This document shows, in pieces, positions 12,611 through 25,400 of a stretch of DNA of 64,000 nt; position 1 is the stretch's first letter; the number at the start of each line of letters is the position of its first letter. The notes below the pieces were generated by a model. It did no database searches. It had not been told where the DNA came from and worked only from the letters and a program-made list of their open reading frames with translations. Source of the stretch: Acheta domesticus. Taxonomy: Eukaryota; Arthropoda; Insecta; Orthoptera; Gryllidae. Made by a program: the position numbers and the translations under genes. The DNA is taken from positions 157,931,276 to 157,995,275 of the forward strand of contig JAHLJT010000631.1 of assembly GCA_031308135.1 (NCBI GenBank), written 5' to 3'.

Positions 12611-12971
12611 GTCGAAAGTCTCAAGGTGAGTGCAGTGAGGAGACGATGTTAAGCTCCTGGTTACTCGTGCTCGCCCGGTATCCCACCAGTTGGGTACTTA
12701 CCTGCCGAACTTTGGAGCAGGATTGAGAGCAGGACCTGTTCCCAAACAAGTCTGACGAAGAACCCGAACCTCCAGTCAGTTCGCTCTAGACTTCGGCGAT
12801 ACTCACGTGGATATCGTCACCGTGGACGCAGTGAAGAGACGTGTTGGGGGCCCCGACCCGCATGGAACTAGGTCCGGGTGGCTGCCAGTTGGACACTTGG
12901 CTTCGACGTGGCAGTGCTTGATACTCATGGGTTATTGAGAGGAATTCGTCAGGGAGCACTATGGATGGCGA

Positions 12972-13137
12972 TTAACCCATACATGCCCAGAAAGTTTTTT
13001 GTTGCCAATATATTTCATATTTACAGAACATGATACTATGATTATAAACGTGTAGGATAACTCTATACGAGTCACCAGCATTTCTGTTAGTCAAAAATTT
13101 AGTGTCGCGAAAACGCAACACTGGGCAGATATGACCA
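12972..13137. repeat. piggyBac-like terminal fragment
   Basis: Starts TTAACCCATACATGCCCAG, i.e. the TTAA target followed by CCC as in piggyBac ends. About 150 bp on lies the opposite-strand phrase GTCGCGAAAACGCAACACTG then 'ggca'. Related phrases occur at 14441-14469 and, inverted, at 14804-14826. No transposase is seen and the right TTAA is missing, so only remnant termini are supported. Confidence 0.35.
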
Positions 13138-13261
13138 CTTCTTATATGATAAAATGACTGCTGCCGCAAATAAACACGTTGCATGAAGAAGAATCTTATT
13201 GTGACGTAAGAAATAAGCAATAAACATTATTAAATAGTATAAAACTTAAGTCATCATTAAC

Positions 13262-13750
13262 AAATGTGCCTCTGACCGGGAGGTCCTAGGTTCGAGTCCC
13301 GACGGTGGCAATTTTTTTGACACTAACTAGATCGAATCCAGTCGATGTCTGGAGGAGAATTCTAGCGTCCGGTTGCTCTGATCGGTAGTTTTCCATGGTT
13401 TCTCCGATCAACGCCAGGCGAATGCCGGAGCAGTACCCTAACAAACAGGTCATGGACCGCACGCTATCTTTTCTTCCCCTTTCTTGTCCTATCCTCACCT
13501 CTTACTTACATAGACATGCACTACACTACAACACATGCCGGGACACCGTTCGGTAGTTTAGAACTTGTCTCGACTGGCGGGAGACATCTGGTTAGGGGAA
13601 AACCCCTCTACTCTACGAGAGGTCGGCGTCGAATTTTGTCATCCAGTGGGGGAAGATCACCACATCCCAAGGAAAAAACATGTCATACACTTACGGGACT
13701 AATTACCTTAACCGTTGACGAGCTCTCTGAATCACTAACAATCAATTAAA
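13262..13750 (+). repeat. SINE A, tRNA-derived, near full length
   Basis: Starts in a tRNA-like 3' half: 'ctctgaccgggaggtcctag' with B box GGTTCGAGTCCC (13291-13302), then 'gacggtggca', a T run, and a body of about 430 bp shared with the copies at 8950, 44220 and (inverted) 62115. The full body includes 'gatcggtagttttccatgg', 'ttctccgatcaacgccaggc', 'cagtaccctaacaaac', a 'cactacactacaac' tract and a late 'gtcatccagtggggga' segment. A body this long is unusual for a SINE, so it could be a composite. Confidence 0.75.
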
Positions 13751-14440
13751 TCTCAAAATATGACTACGAATTTATAACCAAAGCGAAATGGTTTGCCCTT
13801 GATGTGTTTCAGACCATGTTGTCCGTATTAGGGTATCATCGCTTCGTCGCAGCAAGGCTCTTTCTCCCAAATAGTACGCTAAAAAATAAATCACAAAGTG
13901 ATTTTTTTAAATTTTAAAATAACATATATTACACTATGCCTTACTATAAATTCTGATTTATCATCTGAAAAAATAGACTAAAGAGCTCCAGTCGAGTTTG
14001 GGGCTACTCAATAAACATTGGTCTCAACATCATTGACTCATTTCCATTTAGTTTATTCATTTCGTTTTTATTTGGAAGATCATCTTTCTTCCATTTTCTA
14101 CAACCATAATCATTGACTTGGTTTTTTCTTTCTTCATTTTCATTTTGTGACAAGTTGATGCACCGATGAGTTGAAAAGAATCTGATATTTTTATATATTT
14201 ACTATTCTTTATAATCAGTTCCTTTTTGCAATTAGCTGCTTACTTGTCAAATTGTTGCATGTCCCAACAAGATCTTCATTAGTACTATTATCTGACTTCT
14301 ATCCTAACGTCAGAAGGAGCAAAATATACAACGAAGTTATCAGAATTTTCATTTGCCTTCAAATTATCGTCCAGAACAGCTCAAATTTTCGTCAGTTGTA
14401 AGTTTCTTGAAAAAGAATGTTGCTACGGGTAACGGTGTCG

Positions 14441-14830
14441 TACATGCCCAGTGTTGCATTTTCGCAACATTCATAATGCAAGACCAATGATTTCCGTATT
14501 ACTGTAGATGTGAGCAACTAACAATATTCACATGTTAAAATAGAGAATAATACACATAATTCAGTCAGCTAATAAAAAATATGTCATTACATACAGAAAA
14601 TATTACCTTTTTTCACTTGGATGGTGTCTCTTTTCCTCCATCTTCAAAGTCATGAATTAACCCTGAAGCAACAATTACACGAATAACGACCAACACACTT
14701 TACCAATTTGTTCTCCAAACCTTTAAGTTCCAGCACCTAACATAGAGTGTAATGTTGCCCCACACGGAAATTGTTGAAAATTAAAAGTATGCTTTGTTGC
14801 GCCTTGTTGCGAAAACGCACTGCCCGGTAC
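14441..14830. repeat. Possible MITE with CCCAGTG..TTTTCGCAACA inverted ends
   Basis: Left phrase TACATGCCCAGTGTTGCATT then 'ttcgcaaca' at 14441-14469; right inverted phrase 'ttgttgcgaaaacgcac' then 'tgcccgg' at 14804-14826. The ends face each other about 390 bp apart. The interior has no recognisable coding sequence and no TSD could be fixed. The same terminal motif occurs at 13104-13126. Confidence 0.35.
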
Positions 14831-15214
14831 TGGCGTTCCGGATCTCCAGAGCTTATAAATCTCCGGTACTGGCCCGAACAGATATTAGCTCAGTACAGGC
14901 ATAGTGGTCCTGGCCCAGGCTCAACTGGGGAGATATGGTACTGCGTTCCGACGTATTCGGATGCCAGCCCACAGGTGTACTTGTACGTGCTTGGGGAGGG
15001 GGGTTGAGGATAAAGGCCAAAGAGCTTAGGCTTATACCCTGACGAGTATAATTCTCCTGGTAAGATAAGATTATGTGAGGTTGTAGCCGATGCAGTGTAC
15101 TCATTGTTCTTTATCACACTTTTAATATGTTTAAAAAACTGCTAAAATAAATCTTGCACCTTGCCGTTCAGACAGATCCCAAAATGTGACCTGACGTATA
15201 ATTGACCTTACCTA

Positions 15215-15808
15215 CAGTAGCGAACAAATTAATCCGAACAGAGAGTATTGTCGTAATGATTTCATTATTTGGTAAGATTGTTTTGATATGCAGGTGTCTT
15301 ATGTAATTCACTGAACTCATTGTTGCGCCATCTTTACCTTCCTTTTTGGTGGTTCACTTGTTTTTGTAGGTGTAGGTTTGCTCAGTTTATTGTAATATTC
15401 TGAGTACGTAACAACCTCAGTGTGTTCCTAATTTTGTCCTTTATAATGAATTTAACTCTACGGAAACATCGAAGAAAGCTGCCATTTTTTTCAGAACGAA
15501 GAATATGTAAGTACTCCAGTGGCCAGGACTTTTTTCTGATCTAAATCCAATAGACTTGGAAAAATGAAATGTGACACGAAAATATACCTTCTTGAGTCAC
15601 TTGTGTCTGGTGTCATGATGAAGAAATCAAAAAACAATGTTCAATTTTAGCAGAGTCAATGCTGAAAGAATAAATTAAATTATTAACTATAAAGAAGTAC
15701 ATTTAAATCATTAAGTGTATGAAAAGGTTAAGTTTCGTATGTTTTCCAGTGTGAAAATAAAGTGTTCTAAAAGGACAGCGTGTGTTCGTATTAATTTGTT
15801 CGCTACTG
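15215..15808 (+). mobile_element. Internally deleted Tc1-like transposon
   Basis: Perfect 18-bp start CAGTAGCGAACAAATTAA at 15215 and its inverse at the right end to 15808, with TA on both sides (15213-15214, 15809-15810) as expected for Tc1/mariner insertion. The terminal repeat extends to about 25 bp with one or two mismatches ('taatccgaaca' against 'taatacgaaca'). A transposase trace remains at 15517-15555: a plus-strand frame reads W-P-G-L-F-S-D-L-N-P-I-D, matching the W-P-x-x-S-P-D-L-N-P-I-E block around the second catalytic Asp of Tc1 transposases. At 594 bp, against roughly 1.3-1.7 kb for intact relatives, and with stops just after this block, it cannot encode a working enzyme. Confidence 0.85.
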
Positions 15809-15829
15809 TACCTAGATAATTGGCATCAT

Positions 15830-17860
15830 ACACGTAAACACATTTCTAGCACACTTCTTCCCTTTTCCTTCCTTATGGGAACTAAAGGCCCATTCCAAGA
15901 CTCACAACTGCTCCGACCCCTTTATTTTAGGTCTATCTATATCTCTGTAGCCTCGAGGTCGTGTATACATAATACATTTATTAGGAATGTGTGTATTGAA
16001 TGTAATTTTGTCTGGTATATTATGTGAAACTAGCCCAGTGGTTTATTGGCTAGCAGATTTGCTTCTAACATCATAATGTGTGAGTACAAATTCGGCTGAG
16101 CGAGATTAATTTTCTTAGATAGGGAACTTTGTGTCCTTGATCACACCTTTGACTCGTAAAGAAACATTGCTGTAGTAAATTTTCCGCTATTATTCTTCCT
16201 ACTTAGTTCCCAAAAGATCAAGATAGTCATACTATTTGTAAGTATAGTGTAACTACGACAACGGTTCCTGGTGGAGAAAATGAGAGTAAAAATTAGTTGT
16301 TAGTTTTATGAGTGCGAATGGCACCAAAATTAGGAAATTCCTGATAATTCAGTGAAATCGACAAATTTCTAGAGGTTGGACATTAGACACCATCACACAA
16401 CAACATATTAATTGACATGTACAACATTTTCGGAATACGGTTCTGGAAATAATGCCAATTGCACTTTGTGTTTCAATGATAAAAAGTAATAAGAATTTAA
16501 AAAACAAAATAAGTCGTTCGCAGGAGGGAAATCAACATGCACGTTCATTCGTTAATTACTCACTGAGCAATTTAGAGACGGGTCTCCAGTCATGAGTTTC
16601 GTCCAGTAACCCGCGCACGTTGCCGTAAGCTAAGGTTAGGCGCCCCCGGTTTTTGCGAACCACCTGTAACCCCACGGTTGCCGCGGAGGAATTCGTTTCT
16701 AAATGGATGCGTTGCTTGCGTGCGATCCACCTCAATTGGTTTAACTTTTATCTCGTCACAGCCTAACGAATTTCACCGGTTAAAGTTTCTGGCTTTCCAC
16801 TCGACGGGGATCTCGCGGTTTAACGGTGGAATTGAAATGGTGAAGTCTCGTGCCTCGGAGTGAAATCGTTTTCGTGCCGACGTAAAAGTACGTTGAAAAA
16901 CTCGTAAAATAATGGGTTGCTCACGATTTTTCTCCACGAAATTAAGTACAGAGATCTACTTTACGTTGTCGAATTCTGGTTATGGACGTTTGTATAAAAA
17001 ATTTCCAGTAAAACGGCAAGAGAAACATAAACATTTAAATAGAGATGACGTGTATGAATGAAACTACGTTTATCTGTGGAGTTTGTTTTTCCAAATAAAT
17101 GTTTTCGTAAATGTAACGGCCACACCTCAAGTGAAATTAAACCATCGTTTTGTAAAACTACACTTTGAACATGCAACAAAGACGTACTAATGAGAGAAAA
17201 TTCATTCCGAAATTAAATAAACTCATTTGACTCTCAAATGGTTTCTTCCTCCTTTACACCAATTTTACAAGTAAAACATATTTTTTACGTGTAATTAAGG
17301 AAAGTCTTCGAATGAAGTTTTCTAACATATTTAGGTCTTTCATGTGAATTACACACATATCATCCAAAGCCAATCACCTGTAAGTTCGAACGTTTTAAAA
17401 AAACCATAAAAAGTATCTCTTTCCCCCTCTCCTCTCTCTCTCTCCCTATATAATATTCATTTCGTTCATGCGTAACTTTGTTTAAATATGTTCTTACTGT
17501 ATCTGGCATTCGACTTACCAATGAATCGTAGTAGCTCCAACTTACCAATGTAGGACTTACCAATGAATGTTTGTCAAAGAATACAAAAAAAACTTAAATA
17601 ATAATTTCACAAAACTTTAACAATTTCACAAAACTCTTGCAGTGTTGCGAAACACAAAATTAAAGGCACACACTGACCAAGCGATGCTACCTGACTAACA
17701 CAGCAAGCAAAAACCAAATGAATGTAACATTGAAAGGTTACGAGGCACACATGGCCGGGTTGTCGAACCACACCACTGTCACAGCACCACCGCTCCTACA
17801 AATCACACCGCTGTCCAGTAGAGGGTCTCACATGCAGAAATCGTGAAAAATGCCCTTCAC
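15830..17860. other. AT-rich DNA, no gene recognised
   Basis: Contains a SINE C-like fragment at 16027-16100 and a moderately GC-richer, repeat-free-looking stretch at 16560-16870 that could be conserved non-coding DNA. A pyrimidine-rich CTCTCTCTC tract lies near 17430. No ORF resembles a known protein. Confidence 0.5.
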
Positions 17861-18160
17861 CGCCGTGGATGCTTCATGCTCCCGGTCCACCATAGCTCCA
17901 TCCGCTTGGCCCACACTCCACCAGCTGTGTCGCCCGCTGGCCGCACATGCTCTGCCGGTGCCCCGGGTTCGACCCCGGGCAGGCTCAGAGGGGCGGGCAG
18001 CCGGCTAGCTGGCGGCGGGGGGCGGACGTAGGCGGGGGGAGAGATACGGGCGCGACGGCGCGATGGTGTTGGTGGCGGCGGTGACGGTGGTGATGTAGTG
18101 ACGTCACCGGTGTCGGCGGCGAGGGTAGCTGATTGCAACCTGGCAGGGCGGCGGAAGAAC
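17860..18160. other. CpG-rich block
   Basis: GC- and CpG-rich segment with 'ggcggcgggg', 'ggtggcggcggtgacggtgg' and a T-arm-like palindromic phrase CCCCGGGTTCGACCCCGGG at about 17962. The latter resembles a tRNA T arm, but no full cloverleaf can be built around it. ORFs on both strands are low complexity. Confidence 0.4.
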
Positions 18161-18220
18161 TGTCACATGCATCAAGGCGCGGGAAACAATGATTTAATTA
18201 ATGTCTTCATTCCATTTCAT

Positions 18221-18240
18221 TGATTGATTGATTGATTGAT
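18221..18240. repeat. (GATT)n microsatellite
   Basis: Five consecutive TGAT/GATT units next to a T run. Confidence 0.9.
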
Positions 18241-18244
18241 GATG

Positions 18245-19475
18245 GATTTTTTTTAAGTGGGACGCGCGAATTTTGGAATTGGCGCCCCCATGACACCCTG
18301 GTCTAGCATGGAACTCCCATAATTTAGCGGGAAGCACTCCAAAGAGTGCCCAGGTGGGCGGAAGTCGCAGGAACTTGTCCGCGCCGAGCAAAATGTGCTA
18401 ACATGTTACACTCGCCTTGAAAATTTCCAACATCCAATGGCCTTGTTTGTTACCTTCATATGGGATATGAAGTAATATTGAAATAAAAACATAATTGTCG
18501 TAAGAAATACTTGAAGGTATCGAAGATGCGAATAGTTAAAGTTACTCTTTTTAGTCAAAGCTACACTTTTTCCGATTTTTGTTAATATGCGCAATAATGC
18601 ACAAAGGTCACCTGTAAATTGTTCTTCTAGGTTATTCTCTAATCCTAATATAAGATCATTCTCAATTAGTTAAAAATTCTTCCGCAAAATCATCTACAAC
18701 TACATTAAATGTAGTTGTAAATAATTAAGTAAATTCTTTGCCGGATTTGTTTAACACTTCCATATTTTTCCCATAAATTTTGAAGTGATTAAAACTCCTC
18801 AAACTAGTCTAAATTGTGTTCATTCCCACTTTTGCAATTGCTCTATTAATCGTCTCGTAAGCGAATCTAAATAAAAATTAAAATACAGCTGTTTCATATG
18901 TTTCTGTTAATACGGTAATATTTAATATGTATAAGTTGTGAGTCACATTCATTTGAAAATCGGTATTTGTACACTTAAGAACGTGAAAGTGAGAAGTCGA
19001 ACATGGTTCATTCATTCTCGTTCAAGATTCTGATCAAGAAAGGTTATCAATTGCGCGCCGGGTTGGCGTAACAATTAGGCAAAATTCACCGCAAAATCCG
19101 AACGCACAGATGTGTCCGTGTGTCAGACGTCATGCCGAAGGATATTGCCGAAGCCTTGAGCTGTCCTAACGAGTCCGCCCAAGAACACGAGACGTCGACA
19201 AACCGGGGGCCTTCCACGGCTAGAACTCGTCACGCACCTCAGACGCGCAGGTATTCGCGCGCCCGTCGACACAGAGGGACAGCGCCCTGCTGGGGTACCT
19301 CTGCCCCACCGAGAAAAGTCAATGATTGGTGATGGAATCAGTGCCCACTAAACAAGTCGCCATCACTTTATCTCTAAGATTAGTTTCTAAGCTCTTCCAT
19401 GTGTTAATATTGTCTTCGTCCGTTTATTCATCTTCAGCCACTCCATTGTGTCGTTTACTTTTATTTTTAACTATA
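18245..19475. other. Mostly AT-rich spacer before duplication copy 2
   Basis: No gene recognised. Contains a near-perfect 25-nt hairpin at 18695-18719 (arms TACAACTACATT and AATGTAGTTGTA around one A) and a short CpG-richer patch at 19080-19330. Confidence 0.5.
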
Positions 19476-22400
19476 TGTTAAATAGAGGTGGTACAAAAGC
19501 ACAAAGGTACTTTCTCGCATTATTATAAATTTTGCAAGAATAGAGTTTATTTAAGAAAAACATTCTACCTTCAATATTGTGATCTTATAAAGACGTCGAA
19601 CAAATTAAGGTTTCCAACTTTCCAAAATTCATATATGTTAACGGAAATGAGATTTGCGCCATTTTAAAGAGTTTTTTGTAAGATCCGAGCACAACGTTTA
19701 ATAAACTAAATTGGAGACAATTTTTAGAAAATTTAGAAAATTATCGTCTCCTATATTATTTCAGTAGTATACCTTTGGGTTCCAGCTCTCACACGCAACC
19801 AATCTTTATAAATGAGGGCTCTAAAGAAAGAGAATTTCACGGAGACTTGACGAATTCCACTTTGACTTTAAAAATATGGATGATTTCTTTAAAAAAGCGC
19901 ATCGAAATATTCATGTAAAATGCAACCCGCATCACATGTCAACCTATATCGGCAAATAACTCATAAACAAAACGTTTTAGAGCCTTAAAAAGTAAAATTT
20001 TGAGGCCAACGGCCTCAAAGAAGCGTTTTTCACACCATAATCTACAAGATGAGACATTCTTTGATCGATTCAATTAATTTTCGGTTCCACGCTTCAATAC
20101 TATCAAGGCCACCTCAATATTTCAGCCCTTCCTGCTGGCAACAATTTTTGTGGCGACATGGTTAGAAGGCTTAGATTCGACAATCTTTATTTACGCTTTC
20201 TGTTAGCACCGTAGTTTGTGCAGTCTGACGAGGTTTATTTGCAAAATCATTAATTTAAGATTTGCTCTCCAGCAACAACTAGAAGTATTATTAGAGTTGC
20301 TTAATACCTATACCTATGAAGATTGTTTCTTATGCGTGTAGTGAAACTATTCAATTAACATTTTCATGGTCTATAAGTGCTGTGTACTTAATTGTGGAGG
20401 TAAGAGTGGTCAGGAAGGGTGGAAGGGTGTTCAGTGAAGAGTGAAGACTGTGTTGGTGTTTTACCTGTACCAATATTTTCGTTATCATTCGATGAAATTT
20501 TCAAGTCAACGGATTCAGACACGTAGCTTTCTCAAAAGTAAAAAGCTAATATTTTTGTGTCTATCACGAAAAACTAAAACCTAATTGACAAAGAATATTG
20601 AATAATTACTTCAAATGTCTTTAAGTAAGTGTTGGGAATTGTTCCAAACAAATTTTCCATGATATTGAATAAATATTTATTGAAAATTTCTTTTACACAT
20701 TAATTGCATTGTTTTTTATTTTATTTGTAATTGTGTTAGTACATTGCAATTTACCTTTATATATTTTAAACACACAAACAGGTTTCGTTAACTACTTTCC
20801 CTTTTAGAATGAAAATAGAAGGATAGGGATGAGTGTGGGGTCTAACATGCGAGAGTTCTCGCGCGGGTACGCAGAGGTAGTGGGGGAAAACTTGTGCTAT
20901 GGCACAACACAAAGAACAAGCTTTTTAAAGTAGCTGAAGTAAAATTGCTTGAAATAAATGGAAAACAAAAATCAAAACGCGCTAGCCTACAATACTACGT
21001 GAATCAATTAAAAAACAACTAAATTTAAAATTATAGAAAGAATAGTGCAAGTCACCCGACAACTGCCAACGATCGCAGTCCAAACGAACGATTTAAATGT
21101 TGGCGGTATCTGGAAGTATGTACACCAACACCCAGCTGCGAACTCATATTGTAAATAAAACACCGTTTGATATTAAACTCAAGGTGTCGGTTCGTTAAGA
21201 TATTAAAAATGCAAACATCGTTTGAGCAACATTCCCATGTACCGAAGTGGGCTTACTAATGCCTACTAAATTGTTTCTAATGCTAACAAATGGTATTTAG
21301 TACTCAAAGGTGAAAACATTAGTTTGATTATTTTTTGGTTCGGAATTGTTTTTCTTGAGGTACGTAAGGATGCAGAAAATAATTCAATACTTTTTAGTAT
21401 ACAAATAATTTTTCAATTTTCTCACCCCGGCAAGCTGGCACCCTGACTCTCCAAAACCCACTCGGTTCTTCATAACAAATCAAGGAAAGTTAGATAATAT
21501 TGCAATGAGTAGGTCTGTTCTTGCCCAATCCGGTATTTTCGCACTACTTTACTTGGCTTTCTCAAGAGTAAAAACCTTTTCTATTATTTGACTATCAAGG
21601 AAAGCGAAAAGCTAACTCTCAAGGAAGATTGAAAAATTTCTTCAAATGTTGTTTTTAAAGAAGTATGAATTGTTCTAGAACATCTCTCTATAATGTTGAA
21701 TAAACTTTAATTGAAAATTTGTTTCAAACATCAATTGCATTGTTATTTTGTTTGATATTCTGTAAGTACATTAGTAGTTCCTCTCCTTTATGGAAAGGAT
21801 AGACAAATGGATAGGGAAAGGGTGGGATTTAACATGCGAGAGTTCTCGCACGGGTACGCTAGTAGGCTTTATTTTAGGTCTTTATGTTAAGCACTTCTAA
21901 TAATCAAAGTATCCGTTTCAAACTCTCAAAGCTTCGAGTCCGTTCAGATCGATCAGGTAATATCAGTTTTGGAGAAAATCATTGAATCGGTCTAGGCGCT
22001 AGCGTTGACCACAAACGGACAGACAGACGGACGTTTTGCCATCAATCTATTTTTCGGTATCAACCCAAATGGACCCACAAATCGTGGATTCTGTCTTCAA
22101 AACGTATTAATGAAAGTAATTTACTACACATAGGAACACGGTTTATCTACGTTTTTGTTATTAGGGCCCGACAATACGTTTTTTTTCTGACGAAAAATCA
22201 CGGATTTCCGCCGCAGCAGTGCATGAATTTCTTTACTACGTACGAATACAGAAAGTCGAGATGGTAAAAATTCAACTCAATTCTGTGTCTGTCTTCTTTC
22301 GGGCAGTACGACAACCACCCACTCAACAGCACCATACGAATCAACCGTCGGTCGCGATCAAAAGCTGTGAAACTTAAGACTTACGTGATTGGTCACATAG

Positions 22401-25400
22401 TGATGACGCTGGCAGTACCTCCTGATGAGGAAGAAAGGGTAGCAAAGCACTCCGTAGAGTGCGAGTGTCGTGTGTATAGCGACGCAATGTCGTGTAGCGT
22501 TTGGAAGACTGCCAAACACTACAGCCACCCACGCAGCCAGAACAGTAAGGAGACATGTCCCGGAAGGCAGGCGCACCGCCGATATTGGTACGAAGCAGCG
22601 CGGCCTAGTATCAGTGGCACGCAACTACGCAGCTGACTTGCAGTCTATGGCAAGCGCGAGGGGTCGAACGGGAGGGGCGACAACACGCTGCCGCCCCTCC
22701 ACGAGAGGCGGAAGAGAGCGGAATCCTTTTTATTTAGCGAGACGTCGGAGTGCGTGGCTGTGCAAAGTGGTCGGCGGAGTGAGTAAGGATGCCATCTAGG
22801 AGATGGTAGAATTTGAGATTGGCCGAGTTCAGTCAAAGTACTGGAAGGCAGAAGTTTTTATTGGAATTAAATGTGGTTGTAACTGTGGAAATTTAAATTT
22901 GAGAGTGCTCGAGAATAATAAAGCCAAGGAAATAGAACTGTGGAGTTAGGCGCACGAGTGAAGGTGCGTAGATAGAAAGCCGAGAAATATACGTGTTAAG
23001 AACACGCGTAAGAATGTTGGAGTACGCGTTGGCATACCGCAACTGAAGAGCGGCAAAGAGCAGGAGAGGCGTCTGCGCGGTACAACGTAGAATCGACGAG
23101 GATCTGGTGGCAGGAGAGAATCGACGAGGATTTGGTGGAGCGAGAAACGGGTGTCGTTTCCCAGCTACTACGCAGACGACGGTTTCGCAGGGGCGAGGTG
23201 ACGAGCGGCCGAAATCTGGGCCAAGGTCGTGGGCTCGCGGCGAAACCTCCGAGGCGAGCGGCGGCGACTAACAACGACGAGACCGGTGCAAGGTACAGAA
23301 AAATTTTTCTAGCGTGGCCGCTGGGATTCGCGAGTAGAGGGGGAACCTGACAGGGGTGGGGAGAGAGACAAAAGGCGACTTTCGCGCGTCTGCCCATTCC
23401 AAAAACATTCGCACCGCACATGTTCGCGAACTTACTTGGAAATTAATTTGCTGTAGTGTCTTCGTTCGGTAGTGGAGAAGCACTAAATTCACGTGATGGC
23501 GCAGTTCAGCCATCATCTTAATCTTTTCCATTGTTTCCCGTTTCCTCACTATCATAACTAGCAATTCTATCGTTTGCGCCTTTTCCAAACAACCATTTCT
23601 TAATATAGTGCATTAAATAATTGTGCGGCGAATGACTCTCATTGAAACCCTTGAGAGCAGATTCCACGTTCTTCCTTTTCCTCTGTTTAGTAGAAGTTCA
23701 ATATGAACACTATTCTCTAGGTTCAATAGAATTTATTTTCTTATTAAGCCCACGAATACGTCATCCCGAAATACCCATAGCATCTGCCACTCTCTTAAGA
23801 ACTACTGTGACATTTTTAACACCATTTGCTTCTCTCTTCATAAAATGATATACTTTGGCAACTTCTTAATGTTTGTGACTGTGAAGCTCTCCCTTATGCA
23901 ACCTGCTCTGAACGGGACGCATTGCAATAATCACTAACAGAACAATAATCACTTAAAACACAACTTCCGAATCACGTACAAATGCTCCACTCTAGTAGGA
24001 AACGCAACTGGAAGCTTGCACCTCGCAGATACAGACGGTGAGGGTCAATGTTTACACAACTGGAGTAGGACTGTCAAGACGGGCTGGGAAAAGACGCGCT
24101 CCCCCAAAACAGCTATGTTTGAGGAATGAACTCTTCCAGTAGTTCTGACACCACGGCCTTGAGCGGCCACGCTAAAATAATACGACTGTAACAGCTAAAT
24201 TTCTCGTATCCGAACTCGAGGACTGATGCGACGAATGCGCAAAGATTTGCAGAGTAAAGAATCTAATTATTCAGAATATTTGACACTGTAATATGTAGTG
24301 AGGAAAACGTGAACAGTAACTGCCTTGTGGACAATAAAACATATTTAATTTGATCCAAGTAATCAGACAAAAAATAATAACTGCTTGTAAATAATTTCAG
24401 AGGGGTAATTTTGATTTGATATATGTATTTGTGCCATGTGTTAGGTGTGTGAACGAAATATTGAAAATACAGTAAGAAAATTTAAGTGGAATTTTTAATG
24501 TTAAGGAAAGAGTGGTAATTTTATGCTTTCAGCTGATAAACCAGGCCAGGCAGCAATTTATGAAAGTGCACACTCCGCAGGGAGAATACCGAGTTTAGTT
24601 TAGTTGAAATAGAGTGATAATGTTTTCCAAGAATCTATGGGACGAGGATTAGTAATCATTTTGAAATTAAAATTGAGAGACCGTTTGTATGTGTTACCAA
24701 TTTTATGCGTAGTGTAAATAATTGTGAAGAATATACGCATAATTTTTACCTGATTTCTGTGTCTTGCGTAAGCTTACTCACCCCTAAAGATCCCACCCCC
24801 CTGAGATCATAAGAGCTCATTACGAGCATTCTTTCTGTCGCCCCTTTTCAGCTGCTTGATGGTACCAGAGGTCGAGAGAGTTGATGACGCAAGTAAGTTG
24901 AAGTAGGTGAGGTGGGGTGTTAAGAGTATAATGTAACAATTGTTAATTGTTTTTGTCTTTTTGAGAATATTAATAGAGTTAAACACTACAAAAACAATAA
25001 ATCTTCTTTTCAGGCGTAAATTAATGGGCCTTTAAATGTTCTATCTACAGAAGAAAGATTTAAAATACAAATAGTGATAAATAATTAAAAGAAATTTAAA
25101 GAATTTAAAGAAATATTGAAAGCACACATTAGCTATGTTTATTACAACATTACGCACATGCTTTCGTAGTAAATTAAGACTCGCTGGCAAATGTGGGTGA
25201 GCAGGAGTGTTCGTTTGGTATTTTTGTCAATTTAATCTAAAAGCATTGGAAAATTGTCTCAGTTTCAGTATTATGCACGTTCATGGAGGATAGGAAAACG
25301 TTTTGGTGGAGGCAGCTTCTCTAATGGAGTGCTACAATCGCATTTATCGGAAGCCATTCCAAGGACTGTTTTCCCTTGTACTAAGGAAAGCACGAAACAG

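Noticed and set aside
17940..17990. tRNA gene suggested by CCCCGGGTTCGACCCCGGG
   Set aside because: Only a T-arm-like hairpin; no D arm, anticodon arm or acceptor stem can be built around it.
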